A DNA stretch of 64,000 nucleotides. Origin: Streptomyces sp. NBC_00078 (GTDB lineage: Bacteria; Actinomycetota; Actinomycetes; Streptomycetales; Streptomycetaceae). A model generated the notes under the pieces. It saw nothing but the letters and a program-made list of their open reading frames with translations, was not told the origin of the DNA and searched no databases. Shown here in pieces: positions 50,712-59,471 of the stretch (the stretch's first letter is position 1; each line of letters begins with the position of its first letter). A program made the translations under genes and the position numbers. The stretch is from the NCBI RefSeq assembly GCF_026343335.1, contig NZ_JAPELX010000001.1, positions 1,674,001-1,738,000 of the forward strand, in the 5' to 3' direction.

Positions 50712-53509
50712 GCCACAACCCCCCGCAGCAACAGCTCAACGGCCTTGCGCGCATTCTTCGCGACCGTGGACGCCGCGCCACCGGAGACAGGAGCCGCCGC
50801 CGAAATCTGCCCCAGCACGTCGATCACCTGCTTGCACCACCGCACGAAGTCCCCCGCGGGCATCTCGGCCTCCCGCAGAACCTCGTCGAGCCCCTTCCCA
50901 CTGGCCCACATGTACGCGGCCCAGGCGAACCCGAGATCCGGCTCACGCTGCCCCACACCCTCGGTCTGGGTGATCCGGAAGTCCTCCTCCAGAGCATCCA
51001 GCCGCCCCCAGATCCGGACCATCTCACCGAGCGCGGCCTTCGCACTGCCGGACGGCAGCTTCGGCGCCATCGCATCGTCGCCGACCCGCGACTCGTACAC
51101 CAACGCCGAGACACAGGCGGCCAGTTCGGCGGGAGAAAGCCCCTCCCAGACCCCCGCCCGCAGACACTCGCTCGCCAGCAGATCGAGTTCGCCGTACAGC
51201 CGGGCCAGCCGCTTGCCGTGTTCGGTGACCTCGTCGGCCCGCAGGTAGTCCAGCTCCGTCAGCAGCGCCACGATCCGGTCGAAGGTCCGCGCGATCGTGT
51301 TCGTCCGGCCCTCGATGCGCCGCTCGAGCTGCGAGGTGTCCCGGATCAGGCGGTGATACCGCTCGGCCCAACGCGCATGGTCCTCCCGGTCGTTGCACCC
51401 ATGGCAGGGATGCGCCCGGATGGCGGTCCGCAACCGTGCGATCTCGCGGTCGTCGGCCGCCTGGGACCGCTTCTTGCGGGCCCGCTCCGGCGGGATGTGG
51501 CCGGCCTTGGTGCGCAGCGCGGAGGCGAGGTCCCGACGGGACTGCGGTGAGCGCGGGTTGAAGGACTTCGGGATGCGCATCCGCTCCATCGCCTCGACCG
51601 GCACCGGGAAGTCCATCGACGCCAGCCGCTTGACCTGACGCTCGGCGGTGAGCACCAGCGGACGCGGCCCGTCGTGGTGTTCGAAGCCGCGGTGGCCGTT
51701 GGACCGCCCGGCGGGCAGGCCCGGGTCCAGCACCAGCGCCAGACCGGCGTACTTGCCCGCGGGTACGTGAATGACGTCGCCCGGCTTGAGCTTCTCCAGC
51801 GCGACGGCCGCCTCGGCACGCCGCTCGACCGCGCCCTGCCGCGCCAGCTCGGTCTCCCGGTCCTTGAGTTCGCGGCGCAGTCGCGCGTAGTCCTCGAAGT
51901 CGCCCAAGTGGCAGGTCATGGAGGCCTTGTAGCCCTCCAGTCCCTCCTCGTTGCGCTGCACCTGCCGGGAGATGCCGACGACCGACTTGTCGGCCTGGAA
52001 CTGCGCGAAGGACGTCTCCAGCAGCTCGCGCGAGCGGTGCCGGCCGAACTGCTCGACGAGGTTGACCGCCATGTTGTACGACGGCTTGAAGCTGGAGCGC
52101 AGCGGATACGTACGTGTGCCCGCAAGTCCCGCCAGATGCTCTGGACTTATACCGCGCTGCCACAGCACCACGGCATGGCCCTCGATGTCGATGCCCCTGC
52201 GCCCCGCACGCCCCGTCAGCTGCGTGTACTCGCCGGGTGTGATGTCGGCATGCTGCTCGCCGTTCCACTTGACGAGCTTCTCCAGCACCACCGAGCGGGC
52301 GGGCATGTTGATGCCGAGCGCCAGCGTCTCGGTCGCGAACACCGCCTTCACCAGGCCGCGGACGAAGAGTTCCTCGACGACCTCCTTGAACGTCGGCAGC
52401 ATGCCCGCGTGGTGGGCCGCTATACCGCGCTCCAGGCCCTCCAGCCACTCGTAGTACCCGAGGACATGCAGGTCCTCGGTCGGAATCGACGCCGTGCGCT
52501 CCTCGACGAGGCCGCGCACCTTCTCCCGCGCCTCGTCGTCGTTGAGCCGCAGTCCCGCGTACAGGCACTGCTGTACGGCCGCCTCGCAGGCGGCGCGGCT
52601 GAAGATGAACGTGATGGCGGGCAGCAGGCCCTCGGCGTCCAGCCGCTCGATGACCTCCGGGCGCCCCGGAGTCCAGACCCGCGACCGCTGCCGGCGCTCC
52701 CGCTCGCGGTCGGCCTCGCGCATGGCGCGACCGCGTCTGCGGTCCTGGTACGACGGGCGCTGCGCCTCCATCCGGGCCAGCCGCGTGAGGTCGGGGTTGA
52801 CGGCCTTCCTGTTGCCCTCACCCTCCTCGAACAGGTCGTACATCCGCCGCCCGGCGAGTACGTGCTGGAAGAGCGGCACGGGCCGGTGCTCGGAGACGAT
52901 CACCTCGGTGTGGCCGCGGACGGTGTCGAGCCAGTCGCCGAACTCCTCGGCGTTGGAGACGGTCGCCGAGAGCGAGACGAGCGTGACCGACTCGGGCAGG
53001 TGGATGATCACCTCTTCCCATACGGCACCACGGAAGCGGTCGGAGAGGTAGTGCACCTCGTCCATGACGACGTGGCCGAGGCCCAGGAGGGTCTGCGAGC
53101 CCGCGTAGAGCATGTTCCGCAGTACCTCGGTGGTCATCACGACGACCGGTGCATCGGAGTTGACGCTGTTGTCGCCGGTGAGCAGGCCGACCTTGTCGGC
53201 GCCGTAACGGCGGCACAGGTCGGCGTACTTCTGGTTCGACAGTGCCTTGATGGGAGTCGTGTAGAAGCACTTCTTGCCCTGCTGGAGGGCGAGGTGGACG
53301 GCGAACTCGCCCACGATCGTCTTGCCGGAGCCGGTGGGCGCGGCGACCAGCACGCCCTTGCCCGCCTCCAGTGCCTGGCAGGCCTCGATCTGGAAGGGGT
53401 CGAGGCCGAAGTCGTACATGTCGCGGAACGAGGCGAGCGCGGTGGCCTGGTCGGCAGCGCGCCTGCGGGCAGCCGCGTACCGCTCAGCCGGGGAGAGGTC
53501 CTCTGTCAT
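50693..53509 (-). CDS. helY: Ski2/Mtr4-like DEAD/DEAH-box helicase (HelY)
   Basis: The 938-aa superfamily 2 helicase has Walker A (VAAPTGSGKT), TTPIKALSNQKY, DEVHYLSD (motif II), SATVSNAEEFGDW, FSRAACEAAV, motif VI QLTGRAGRRGID, and a C-terminal DSHCT domain (about 780-938). Likely an RNA helicase. The place next to tatC-tatA and pafBC is conserved in actinobacteria (HelY of M. tuberculosis). ATG at 53509 is the family start (MTEDLSPAERYAAARRR). Confidence 0.94.
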   Translation of the reverse strand: MTEDLSPAERYAAARRRAADQATALASFRDMYDFGLDPFQIEACQALEAGKGVLVAAPTGSGKTIVGEFAVHLALQQGKKCFYTTPIKALSNQKYADLCRRYGADKVGLLTGDNSVNSDAPVVVMTTEVLRNMLYAGSQTLLGLGHVVMDEVHYLSDRFRGAVWEEVIIHLPESVTLVSLSATVSNAEEFGDWLDTVRGHTEVIVSEHRPVPLFQHVLAGRRMYDLFEEGEGNRKAVNPDLTRLARMEAQRPSYQDRRRGRAMREADRERERRQRSRVWTPGRPEVIERLDAEGLLPAITFIFSRAACEAAVQQCLYAGLRLNDDEAREKVRGLVEERTASIPTEDLHVLGYYEWLEGLERGIAAHHAGMLPTFKEVVEELFVRGLVKAVFATETLALGINMPARSVVLEKLVKWNGEQHADITPGEYTQLTGRAGRRGIDIEGHAVVLWQRGISPEHLAGLAGTRTYPLRSSFKPSYNMAVNLVEQFGRHRSRELLETSFAQFQADKSVVGISRQVQRNEEGLEGYKASMTCHLGDFEDYARLRRELKDRETELARQGAVERRAEAAVALEKLKPGDVIHVPAGKYAGLALVLDPGLPAGRSNGHRGFEHHDGPRPLVLTAERQVKRLASMDFPVPVEAMERMRIPKSFNPRSPQSRRDLASALRTKAGHIPPERARKKRSQAADDREIARLRTAIRAHPCHGCNDREDHARWAERYHRLIRDTSQLERRIEGRTNTIARTFDRIVALLTELDYLRADEVTEHGKRLARLYGELDLLASECLRAGVWEGLSPAELAACVSALVYESRVGDDAMAPKLPSGSAKAALGEMVRIWGRLDALEEDFRITQTEGVGQREPDLGFAWAAYMWASGKGLDEVLREAEMPAGDFVRWCKQVIDVLGQISAAAPVSGGAASTVAKNARKAVELLLRGVVAYTSVG

Positions 53510-53577
53510 CGTGCTTTCGAGCGTACCGGGCCCCACTGACAACAGGACGATCATTATCCGGAACATGGGCAGCCAAA

Positions 53578-53623
53578 CACCGAGAGGTGCCCTCGTCACC
53601 GGGGACGCGGGCACCTCTCGGTG
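53578..53623. terminator. perfect 15-bp hairpin between tatC and helY
   Basis: CACCGAGAGGTGCCC and GGGCACCTCTCGGTG with a 16-nt loop. It ends the tatAC transcript, so helY must have its own promoter in the remaining 68 bp. Confidence 0.85.
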
Positions 53624-53641
53624 TGCGGTGCGATCGGAGGC

Positions 53642-54571
53642 TCAGGTCACGTCGTCATAGCCGTTGACCCGGTCCGAACCCGCCTGCTCGGGCAGCGCCC
53701 GGCTGGCGGAGACGGTCTCGACCTCGCCGACGTCCTCGGGGGTGAGGTCCAGGTCCGAGGCCTCGTCGTCGTCGAGTTCGGCGTCGGGGTTGTTACGGCG
53801 GCGACGCTGGTCGTTCAGCATGGAGATGCCGACCGCGATGAAGTACAGGACCACGATGGGGCCGGCGAGCGCGATCATGCCGAAGGGGTCGGTGGTGGGC
53901 GTCGCCACGGCTCCGAAGACGAAGATGCCCATCACCACACCACGCCACCAGCCTGCCATCCTGCGGCCGGTGACGATGCCCGCGAAGTTGAGCATGACCA
54001 GCATCAGGGGCAGTTCGAAGGCGCCGCCGAAGATCAGGATCATTCGGACGATGAAGTCCAGGATCTTGTCCATCGGCAGGATGTTCGCCGACCCGTCGGG
54101 TGTGATGCCCAGGAGCACACGCATGCTGATGGGCAGGACCGTGTAGGCCAGCCAGGCACCGCTCAGGAAGAGGGGAACGGCCGCCGACACGAACCAGTAC
54201 GTGTACTTGCGCTCGTGCCTGTGCAGGCCCGGTGCCACGAACGCCCACAACTGGTACAGCCAGACCGGGCTGGAGATGATCACGCCAGCCATGCAGCACA
54301 CCTTCACCGTCGTGGTGAAGGGTGAGAGCAGGTCGGTGTAGGCGATGACGGCGCAGCTGCCGCCCGTGGACTCACCCAGTCCCTTGGTACAGCGCGGAAC
54401 CGGATGCATCAGGAAAGACATCAGTTCCTGGCTGTAGAAGGCGACCACGATCGAGACGACAACGATCGCCAGCATGCCCTTCGTGAGCCGGTTTCGCAGC
54501 TCACGCAAGTGCTCCACGAGGGGCATTCGCCCCTCGGGATCCTTCTCTTTCTTGAGGGCAGACTTCAGCAC
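53642..54571 (-). CDS. tatC: Sec-independent protein translocase TatC
   Basis: The 309-aa polytopic receptor of the twin-arginine translocase has six helices and the family motifs MPLVEHLRELRNRL, LWAFVAPGLHRHERKY and FGGAFELPLMLVML. A charged C-terminal tail of about 55 residues follows the last helix. GTG start. It lies 47 bp downstream of tatA. Confidence 0.97.
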   Translation of the reverse strand: MLKSALKKEKDPEGRMPLVEHLRELRNRLTKGMLAIVVVSIVVAFYSQELMSFLMHPVPRCTKGLGESTGGSCAVIAYTDLLSPFTTTVKVCCMAGVIISSPVWLYQLWAFVAPGLHRHERKYTYWFVSAAVPLFLSGAWLAYTVLPISMRVLLGITPDGSANILPMDKILDFIVRMILIFGGAFELPLMLVMLNFAGIVTGRRMAGWWRGVVMGIFVFGAVATPTTDPFGMIALAGPIVVLYFIAVGISMLNDQRRRRNNPDAELDDDEASDLDLTPEDVGEVETVSASRALPEQAGSDRVNGYDDVT

Positions 54572-54618
54572 CCCACGTCCTCATCTCATGCGGCAGGCCG
54601 GGGGTAGCCGGCCTTGCG

Positions 54619-54906
54619 TCAGCGCTGCGTGGTGTCCGTCGGCTCCGTGACCGGGCGCGAGCTCGTCACGTCGCCGGGGGAGGCCTGGATGGTGCGCTGC
54701 GCCGGGGGCTGCTCGTCGGTGTTGGGCGGACCGGCCGGGGTGGCCGTGCTGTTGCCCTCGTCCTTCATCGCCTTGGCCTCGCTCTTGAGGATACGAGCGG
54801 ACTTGCCGAGCGAGCGCGCCATGTCGGGAAGCTTCTTCGCGCCGAACAGCAGAACGACGACGACGAGGATGAGAATGATCTCGGGGGCGCCGAGCCTTCC
54901 GAACAT
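54619..54906 (-). CDS. tatA: Sec-independent protein translocase TatA
   Basis: The 95-aa TatA has one N-terminal transmembrane helix ([27 protein letters not shown] with the FGxxKLP hinge), an amphipathic helix and a charged, Pro/Thr-rich tail. TatA oligomers form the passage for folded proteins. An unusual pair of nested palindromes lies 42-70 bp upstream of its start. Confidence 0.97.
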   Translation of the reverse strand: MFGRLGAPEIILILVVVVLLFGAKKLPDMARSLGKSARILKSEAKAMKDEGNSTATPAGPPNTDEQPPAQRTIQASPGDVTSSRPVTEPTDTTQR

Positions 54907-54948
54907 AAGTCTTTACCTTCTCACCGAGGCGGCTGGGGGTGGGGTGCT

Positions 54949-54975
54949 GTCCGACCGGTCGGACATACGTCCGAC
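54949..54975. promoter_or_regulatory. nested palindromes upstream of tatA
   Basis: GTCCGACC-GGTCGGAC (54949-54964) is a perfect 16-bp palindrome; its right half pairs again with GTCCGAC at 54969-54975 across ATAC. This gives three GTCSGAC blocks in alternating orientation in the tatA upstream region, which looks like a repressor operator. Confidence 0.5.
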
Positions 54976-55168
54976 TGACCGTGTTGACAGCGATCGTAAC
55001 GCTCAGGGGTAAACGTGAGGCAATCCCCGTGCGTACTCCCGGTTCGCGGTCCGGGCCTCGTTCTCCGGGCCGCGACCAGCAGCGTACCTGCCAGGGGTGC
55101 CCCGGTGACAGGTCGAAGTGACCCAAACCGCCTCCGGCCCAGGACTCACACGCTTGGCACAGCGAGTC

Positions 55169-55363
55169 TCAGAGGGAGTCCACAGCGCGGGCGGTACTGG
55201 CGGCGGCCCGCTCCAGGTCCTCGGCTGCCCGGTTGATACGGCGCGCGGAGTCCGTGACCTGCCTGCCGAGGCGCTGCGCCTCCAGGAACACACGGACGGC
55301 GAATACCCCGAGGACGGCGAGACCCAGAAAACCCACAGCTACCGCGAACATCGCCCAGAACAT
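55169..55363 (-). CDS. small single-pass membrane protein
   Basis: The 64-aa protein has one N-terminal helix (AMFAVAVGFLGLAVLGVFAVRVFLEA) and a cytoplasmic helical tail with heptad-like spacing (RLGRQVTDSARRINRAAEDLERAAAS). I recognise no named family. It lies between the zinc-ribbon protein gene and tatA on the same strand and may assist membrane functions such as Tat; this is only context. Confidence 0.6.
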   Translation of the reverse strand: MFWAMFAVAVGFLGLAVLGVFAVRVFLEAQRLGRQVTDSARRINRAAEDLERAAASTARAVDSL

Positions 55364-55448
55364 GAGCCGAGCCTAGACGGTTCGGAGAGGCTTCGTCCTC
55401 TCGCGGCGGGGCCGAGGGCCCGAGGAAACACAGGCACGGGTGACTCGC

Positions 55449-55754
55449 TCAATTCGCGCGCTGAACCGTGCCGTGCAGTCGCAGTGTCCTGACCCCGCCG
55501 CCGGTCAGCAGCTCCACGATCCGCTCCCCCGCCGGCTTCCGTACCGAGGCGCCGCAGTCGGGGCAGGTGAAGGAGTAGAAGGTGGTGCGGCTCGTGGCGC
55601 CGATCACGAGGCGCAGGGCAGCGGCGGCGAGCTCGAAGCTGCCGCGGCACTCCGGGCAGCCCGCCCGGAACGTCACCGGCGACACGCTTCTCATCCCGCC
55701 GAAGGCTGCTGCCACCGACATGCCCTGCACATCAGACATCGACGACTCGCTCAA
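55449..55754 (-). CDS. zinc-ribbon protein coupled to pafC
   Basis: The 101-aa protein has two CxxC knuckles (CPEC and CPDC, 28 residues between) forming a zinc ribbon. Its ATG overlaps the pafC stop (ATGA), so it is translated from the paf transcript. Function unknown; nucleic-acid or protein binding is likely. Confidence 0.75.
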   Translation of the reverse strand: MSESSMSDVQGMSVAAAFGGMRSVSPVTFRAGCPECRGSFELAAAALRLVIGATSRTTFYSFTCPDCGASVRKPAGERIVELLTGGGVRTLRLHGTVQRAN

Positions 55755-56794
55755 AGGCCCTGCTCCTGCCTGTCGTGCTGTCCGTCCTGAACCGGCTGCC
55801 CGCCCTGCGCCTCGACCCCGTCGTACGCCGACAGTGCCTCACGGGCCGCCTGCCGCGCGCTGTCGGCAAGGTCGCGCGGCGCGACGATCCGGCCGTCGCG
55901 CCCGAGCCGCAGCGCCAGTCGCCTCAGAGAGGTCGGGTCGGGCGTGCGCAAGGTGATGCGCAGCCCGCCGTCCGCAAGCTCGTCCGCACTGTCATGCGGG
56001 TAGTACTCCGCGACCCAGCGACCACCCGGACCGACCTCGACGACGACCTCCGGGTCCTCGGCGGCGGGCTGCACCAACGCCTCCGACAGATCCCTCAGTT
56101 CGATCTCGGGCGGCGCCGACGGCTCGTCCAGGATCTTGATCTCGGCGACCCGGTCGAGCCGGAAGGTACGGCGCGCCTCGGACCGGCGGCACCAGGCCTC
56201 CACGTACGTGTGCCCGACGCTGACGAGCCGGATGGGGTCGATCTCTCGCTCGGTGAGCTCGTCGCGCGCGGGCGAGTAGTAGCGGATCCACAGACGGCGG
56301 CGCTCCGAGATCGCGCGGTCGACGTCGGCGAAGACGCCGCCCTCCGACTCGAAGGTCACGGACAGCCGGGAACTGGCACCCGCCGCCTCGCCGGCCGCGG
56401 CCTCCAGCTTGGCGGTGGCCCGCAGCAGCGCCTGCCGGTCGCTCTCCCGCAGGCCGGGCAGGGTGGACACCGCGCGGGCGGCCACCAGCAGCGCCGTCGC
56501 CTCGTCGGCGGCCAGCCGCAGCGGCTCCGCTGTTTCCTCACCGAGAGCGGCAGGGTTGTGCCACCAGATGCGCTCGCCGTCGGTGTCGATGTCGAGCAGG
56601 TCGCCACCGCGGAAGCTGGTGCCGCACATGGGCAGCACGTCGAGATCGGAGACCAGCTCGTCCTCGGTGATACCGAAGGCACGGGCGACGTCCTCGACCC
56701 GGGCTCCGGGGCGCTCCTTCAGATACGTCACCAGCGAGAGCATCCGCCGGGTCTGGTCGATGGCGTTCACGGGCCTGACCGGTTTGCCTGCCAC
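55751..56794 (-). CDS. pafC: WYL-domain regulator PafC
   Basis: The 347-aa protein has an N-terminal winged helix (MLSLVTYLKERPGARVEDVARAFGITEDELVSDLDVLPMCG), a WYL ligand-sensing domain (ERRRLWIRYYSPARDELTEREIDPIRLVSVGHTYVEAWCRRSE) and a WCX domain. PafB and PafC act together in mycobacteria as activator of RecA-independent DNA-damage genes, despite the proteasome-related name. GTG start at 56794, 19 bp after pafB. Confidence 0.92.
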   Translation of the reverse strand: MAGKPVRPVNAIDQTRRMLSLVTYLKERPGARVEDVARAFGITEDELVSDLDVLPMCGTSFRGGDLLDIDTDGERIWWHNPAALGEETAEPLRLAADEATALLVAARAVSTLPGLRESDRQALLRATAKLEAAAGEAAGASSRLSVTFESEGGVFADVDRAISERRRLWIRYYSPARDELTEREIDPIRLVSVGHTYVEAWCRRSEARRTFRLDRVAEIKILDEPSAPPEIELRDLSEALVQPAAEDPEVVVEVGPGGRWVAEYYPHDSADELADGGLRITLRTPDPTSLRRLALRLGRDGRIVAPRDLADSARQAAREALSAYDGVEAQGGQPVQDGQHDRQEQGL

Positions 56795-56813
56795 TGTCTT
56801 GCTCCGCTCCCCC

Positions 56814-57767
56814 TCAGCCCTTGGCCACGGCACGCAGCCGGTCCACCACGTCCGCACGCAGCTCGGCCGGCTCCAGCACCACCACGTCCGGCCCGAACTC
56901 CACCAGCCAGGCGTCCAGCCCGTGCCCGTACGGAATCTCCAACTCGTCCCAGCCGTCCGCGAGTTCCCGCACCGCGCCGGCCTTCGCCCGAAGGGGGTAC
57001 CCCGCCCCCGAACGCAGCCGGATCAGCGCGGAGCGGTCGGCGGTCTCCCCCGCCCAGCTCGCGACGGTCTCACGGACCGTCACCACATCGGGGATCTCGG
57101 CGGTGAACCGCCCGCTGCGACTGCGCACCTTGCCGGTGATCCGGGACAGCCTGAAGACCCGCTCGGCTCCGCGGTCGCGGTCCCAGCCGGCCAGGTACCA
57201 GTGGCCGCGCCAGCACTCCAGCGCCCACGGCTCCACATGCCGGGGCTCGGGGCGAACGGCGGTGGCCTTGCGGTAGTCGAAGACGACCGGACGGCGGTCG
57301 CGGCACGCCAGCATCAGCGGCTCGAACGCGGCCTCGTGCACAGGGATCCGGGGCTCCAGCGCGCCGTGCGCCTCGTACGGGTCGACGTCCTCGGGGAGGC
57401 CTGCCGCACGCAGCTTCTGCAGGGCGCCACTGGCCGCGCCCGCGAGCCGGGCCTGCTGCCACACCTTGGCCGCGAGACCGAGGGCCGCGGCCTCCTCGGC
57501 GTCGAGGGTGATGGGCGGCAGCCGGTTGCTGTCTCGGCGGGCGAGGTAGCCCACCTCGCCGTCGAGGTTCTCGACCGTCTCGATGACCAGGCCGAGTTCG
57601 CGCAGATCGTCCTTGTCCCGCTCGAACATGCGGCTGAAGGAGTCGTCGGATCCCGCTTCGAGGTAGGCCTCGATGGACTCACGCAGCTCGCGCTTGCTGA
57701 GCGGCCGCCGCGTCCCGAGCAGACACAGCGCCAGGTTCATCAGCCGCTCGGCCTTGGCAATGGCCAT
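56814..57767 (-). CDS. pafB: WYL-domain regulator PafB
   Basis: The 317-aa paralogue of PafC has a winged HTH (RLMNLALCLLGTRRPLSKRELRESIEAYLEAGSDDSFSRMFERDKDDLRELGLVIET), a WYL domain (RDRRPVVFDYRKATAVRPEPRHVEPWALECWRGHWYLAGWDRDRG) and a WCX tail. Forms the heteromeric PafBC activator. Confidence 0.92.
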   Translation of the reverse strand: MAIAKAERLMNLALCLLGTRRPLSKRELRESIEAYLEAGSDDSFSRMFERDKDDLRELGLVIETVENLDGEVGYLARRDSNRLPPITLDAEEAAALGLAAKVWQQARLAGAASGALQKLRAAGLPEDVDPYEAHGALEPRIPVHEAAFEPLMLACRDRRPVVFDYRKATAVRPEPRHVEPWALECWRGHWYLAGWDRDRGAERVFRLSRITGKVRSRSGRFTAEIPDVVTVRETVASWAGETADRSALIRLRSGAGYPLRAKAGAVRELADGWDELEIPYGHGLDAWLVEFGPDVVVLEPAELRADVVDRLRAVAKG

Positions 57768-57840
57768 CGACGCCCTTCGCCTCCCTATGGTGCTTTACGA
57801 CGATGACCGTACCGCCCCGAAGTGGCCGGGCAAAAGCCGA

Positions 57841-57867
57841 GGGCCCATGCCAGACAGGCATGGGCCC
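57841..57867. terminator. hairpin between the FKBP gene and pafB
   Basis: GGGCCCATGCC and GGCATGGGCCC, a perfect 11-bp stem with a 5-nt loop, 29 bp past the FKBP stop. It separates the FKBP transcript from pafBC. Confidence 0.85.
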
Positions 57868-57896
57868 CAGGTGATCGGGTCCGGTCGCTGCGGCGA

Positions 57897-58268
57897 TCAG
57901 ACCCCGACGAGGTCGACCACGAAGATCAGGGTCTCGCCCGGCTTGATCGCCGGCGTCGGGCTCTGGTTGCCGTAGGCGAGGTGCGCGGGGATGGTCAGCT
58001 GGCGACGGCCGCCGACCTTCATGCCCTGCACACCCTGGTCCCAGCCCTTGATGACCCGGCCGCCGCCGAGCGGGAAGCGGAAGGGCGTGCCGCGGTTCCA
58101 GCTGGCGTCGAACTCCTCGCCGGTGCTGAAGGCAACGCCGACGTAGTGGACGGTGACGGTCTGGCCCGCCTGCGCCACCGCGCCGTCGCCCTCCCAGATG
58201 TCCTTGATCTCGAGGTCCGCCGGGGGCTCGCCGCCCGGGAAGTCGATCTCGGGCTTCTCGATGCTCAC
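57897..58268 (-). CDS. cytoplasmic FKBP-type peptidyl-prolyl isomerase
   Basis: The 123-aa single-domain FKBP has VTVHYVGVAFSTGEEFDASWNRGTPFRFPLGGGRVIKGWDQGVQGMKVGGRRQLTIPAHLAYG, the intact isomerase active site. No signal peptide when started at the GTG at 58268 ((M)SIEKPEIDFPGG), the usual start for actinobacterial homologues. Catalyses cis-trans isomerisation of X-Pro bonds during folding. Confidence 0.93.
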   Translation of the reverse strand: MSIEKPEIDFPGGEPPADLEIKDIWEGDGAVAQAGQTVTVHYVGVAFSTGEEFDASWNRGTPFRFPLGGGRVIKGWDQGVQGMKVGGRRQLTIPAHLAYGNQSPTPAIKPGETLIFVVDLVGV

Positions 58269-58328
58269 GTCTCTAGCTCCTGCTTGTCTGCGGAAAGGCA
58301 ACACGCACAGTCTTACACCCCGAGGACG

Positions 58329-59336
58329 TCAGATCTTCGCCAGGATGTCGACCGAGAAGACCAGGACGGAGTCCTTCTTGATGCCGCTGCCGGCCGGCGG
58401 CTTGTCGCCGTAACCCAGCTTCGGCGGGATGACGATGAGGACCCGGCTGCCGACCTTCTTGCCGGTCAGGCCCTGTGCCCAGCCCTTGACGACCTGCTGG
58501 AGCCCGAACGACGTCAGCGCCTTGCGGCTGTACGTCGAGTCGAACTCCTTGCCGCCGTCCCAGAACACTCCCTTGTACTGGACGAGCACGCTGTCCTTCG
58601 CCTCGACCACGGCGCCGTCGCCCTCGATGACGTAGTCGGCCACCAGCTTGGTGGGCGCGTCGGTCTTGGGGATGTCGATGGTGGGGGCCTTGCCGTCGGT
58701 GTTGGTACCGACCTTCGGCAGGTTCGCGTCGTTCTGCGCGACGTCGCTTCCCTTGGCGGAACTGCTTGCGTTGAACGTGGCCTGGATGTCGGCGACGAAC
58801 ACCAGCGTGTCGGTGCCCTTGATGCCCGCCTGCGCGTTGCCCTGCTTGCCGTAGCCCCAGGTGGGGGGCACGGAGAACACGACCCGGCTGCCGGCCTTCT
58901 TACCCGCCAGGGCGTAGCGCCAGCCGTCGATGATGCTGCCTTGGGAGAGCTGGATGAGCAGCGGGGTCTTGCGGTCGTAGGAGTTGTCGAAGACCTTCGC
59001 CGTGTCCCAGACCTGGCCGAGGTAGTGGGCCTGGATGTAGTCGTTCTCCGCGACGGTCTTGCCGGCTCCCGCGATGACCGTCTTCACCGCGAGGTCCTTC
59101 GACGGGTCGCCGGTGCCCTTGGCGACGGTCGGCTTCTCACCGAACTTCGTACCCGCGGTGATGGCCGGCAGCGGGCCGTCGACGATCTTCGGCGGCGGTG
59201 CGGCGGACGTGGCCGACGCTGAGGGCGACGGGCTCTGGCTCTCCTTGGCCTTGCTCGAGTCGGACTTGTCGTCGCCGCATCCGGCGATCGTGACAAGTCC
59301 TGCGGGTACGGCGATGAGTAGGGAGCGTCGGCGCAC
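58329..59336 (-). CDS. lipoprotein with two FKBP domains
   Basis: The 335-aa protein has a lipoprotein signal (MRRRSLLIAVPAGLVTIAGC, Cys20), a Ser/Pro linker, and two FKBP domains (about 75-190 and 215-335). The first has DYIQAHYLGQVWDTAKVFDNSY and PPTWGYG; the second has VLVQYKGVFWDGGKEFDSTY and PPKLGYG. An extracytoplasmic, membrane-anchored prolyl isomerase. GTG start. Confidence 0.92.
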   Translation of the reverse strand: MRRRSLLIAVPAGLVTIAGCGDDKSDSSKAKESQSPSPSASATSAAPPPKIVDGPLPAITAGTKFGEKPTVAKGTGDPSKDLAVKTVIAGAGKTVAENDYIQAHYLGQVWDTAKVFDNSYDRKTPLLIQLSQGSIIDGWRYALAGKKAGSRVVFSVPPTWGYGKQGNAQAGIKGTDTLVFVADIQATFNASSSAKGSDVAQNDANLPKVGTNTDGKAPTIDIPKTDAPTKLVADYVIEGDGAVVEAKDSVLVQYKGVFWDGGKEFDSTYSRKALTSFGLQQVVKGWAQGLTGKKVGSRVLIVIPPKLGYGDKPPAGSGIKKDSVLVFSVDILAKI

Positions 59337-59471
59337 GGTGGGGGCCTCGTATCGGTCGATCTTGTTGATGGCGTGCGCGCAACTCTACGGCGTGAGAAGG
59401 GCGCCGCACTGGAAACGTACGGCGCCCGTGTTGCGTTGCGGTCTTTCACCGGAACGCGTTCCTCCCATTGC

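Noticed and set aside
51674-53539. 621-codon plus-strand frame opposite helY
   Set aside because: Shadow; the helicase motifs lie on the other strand.
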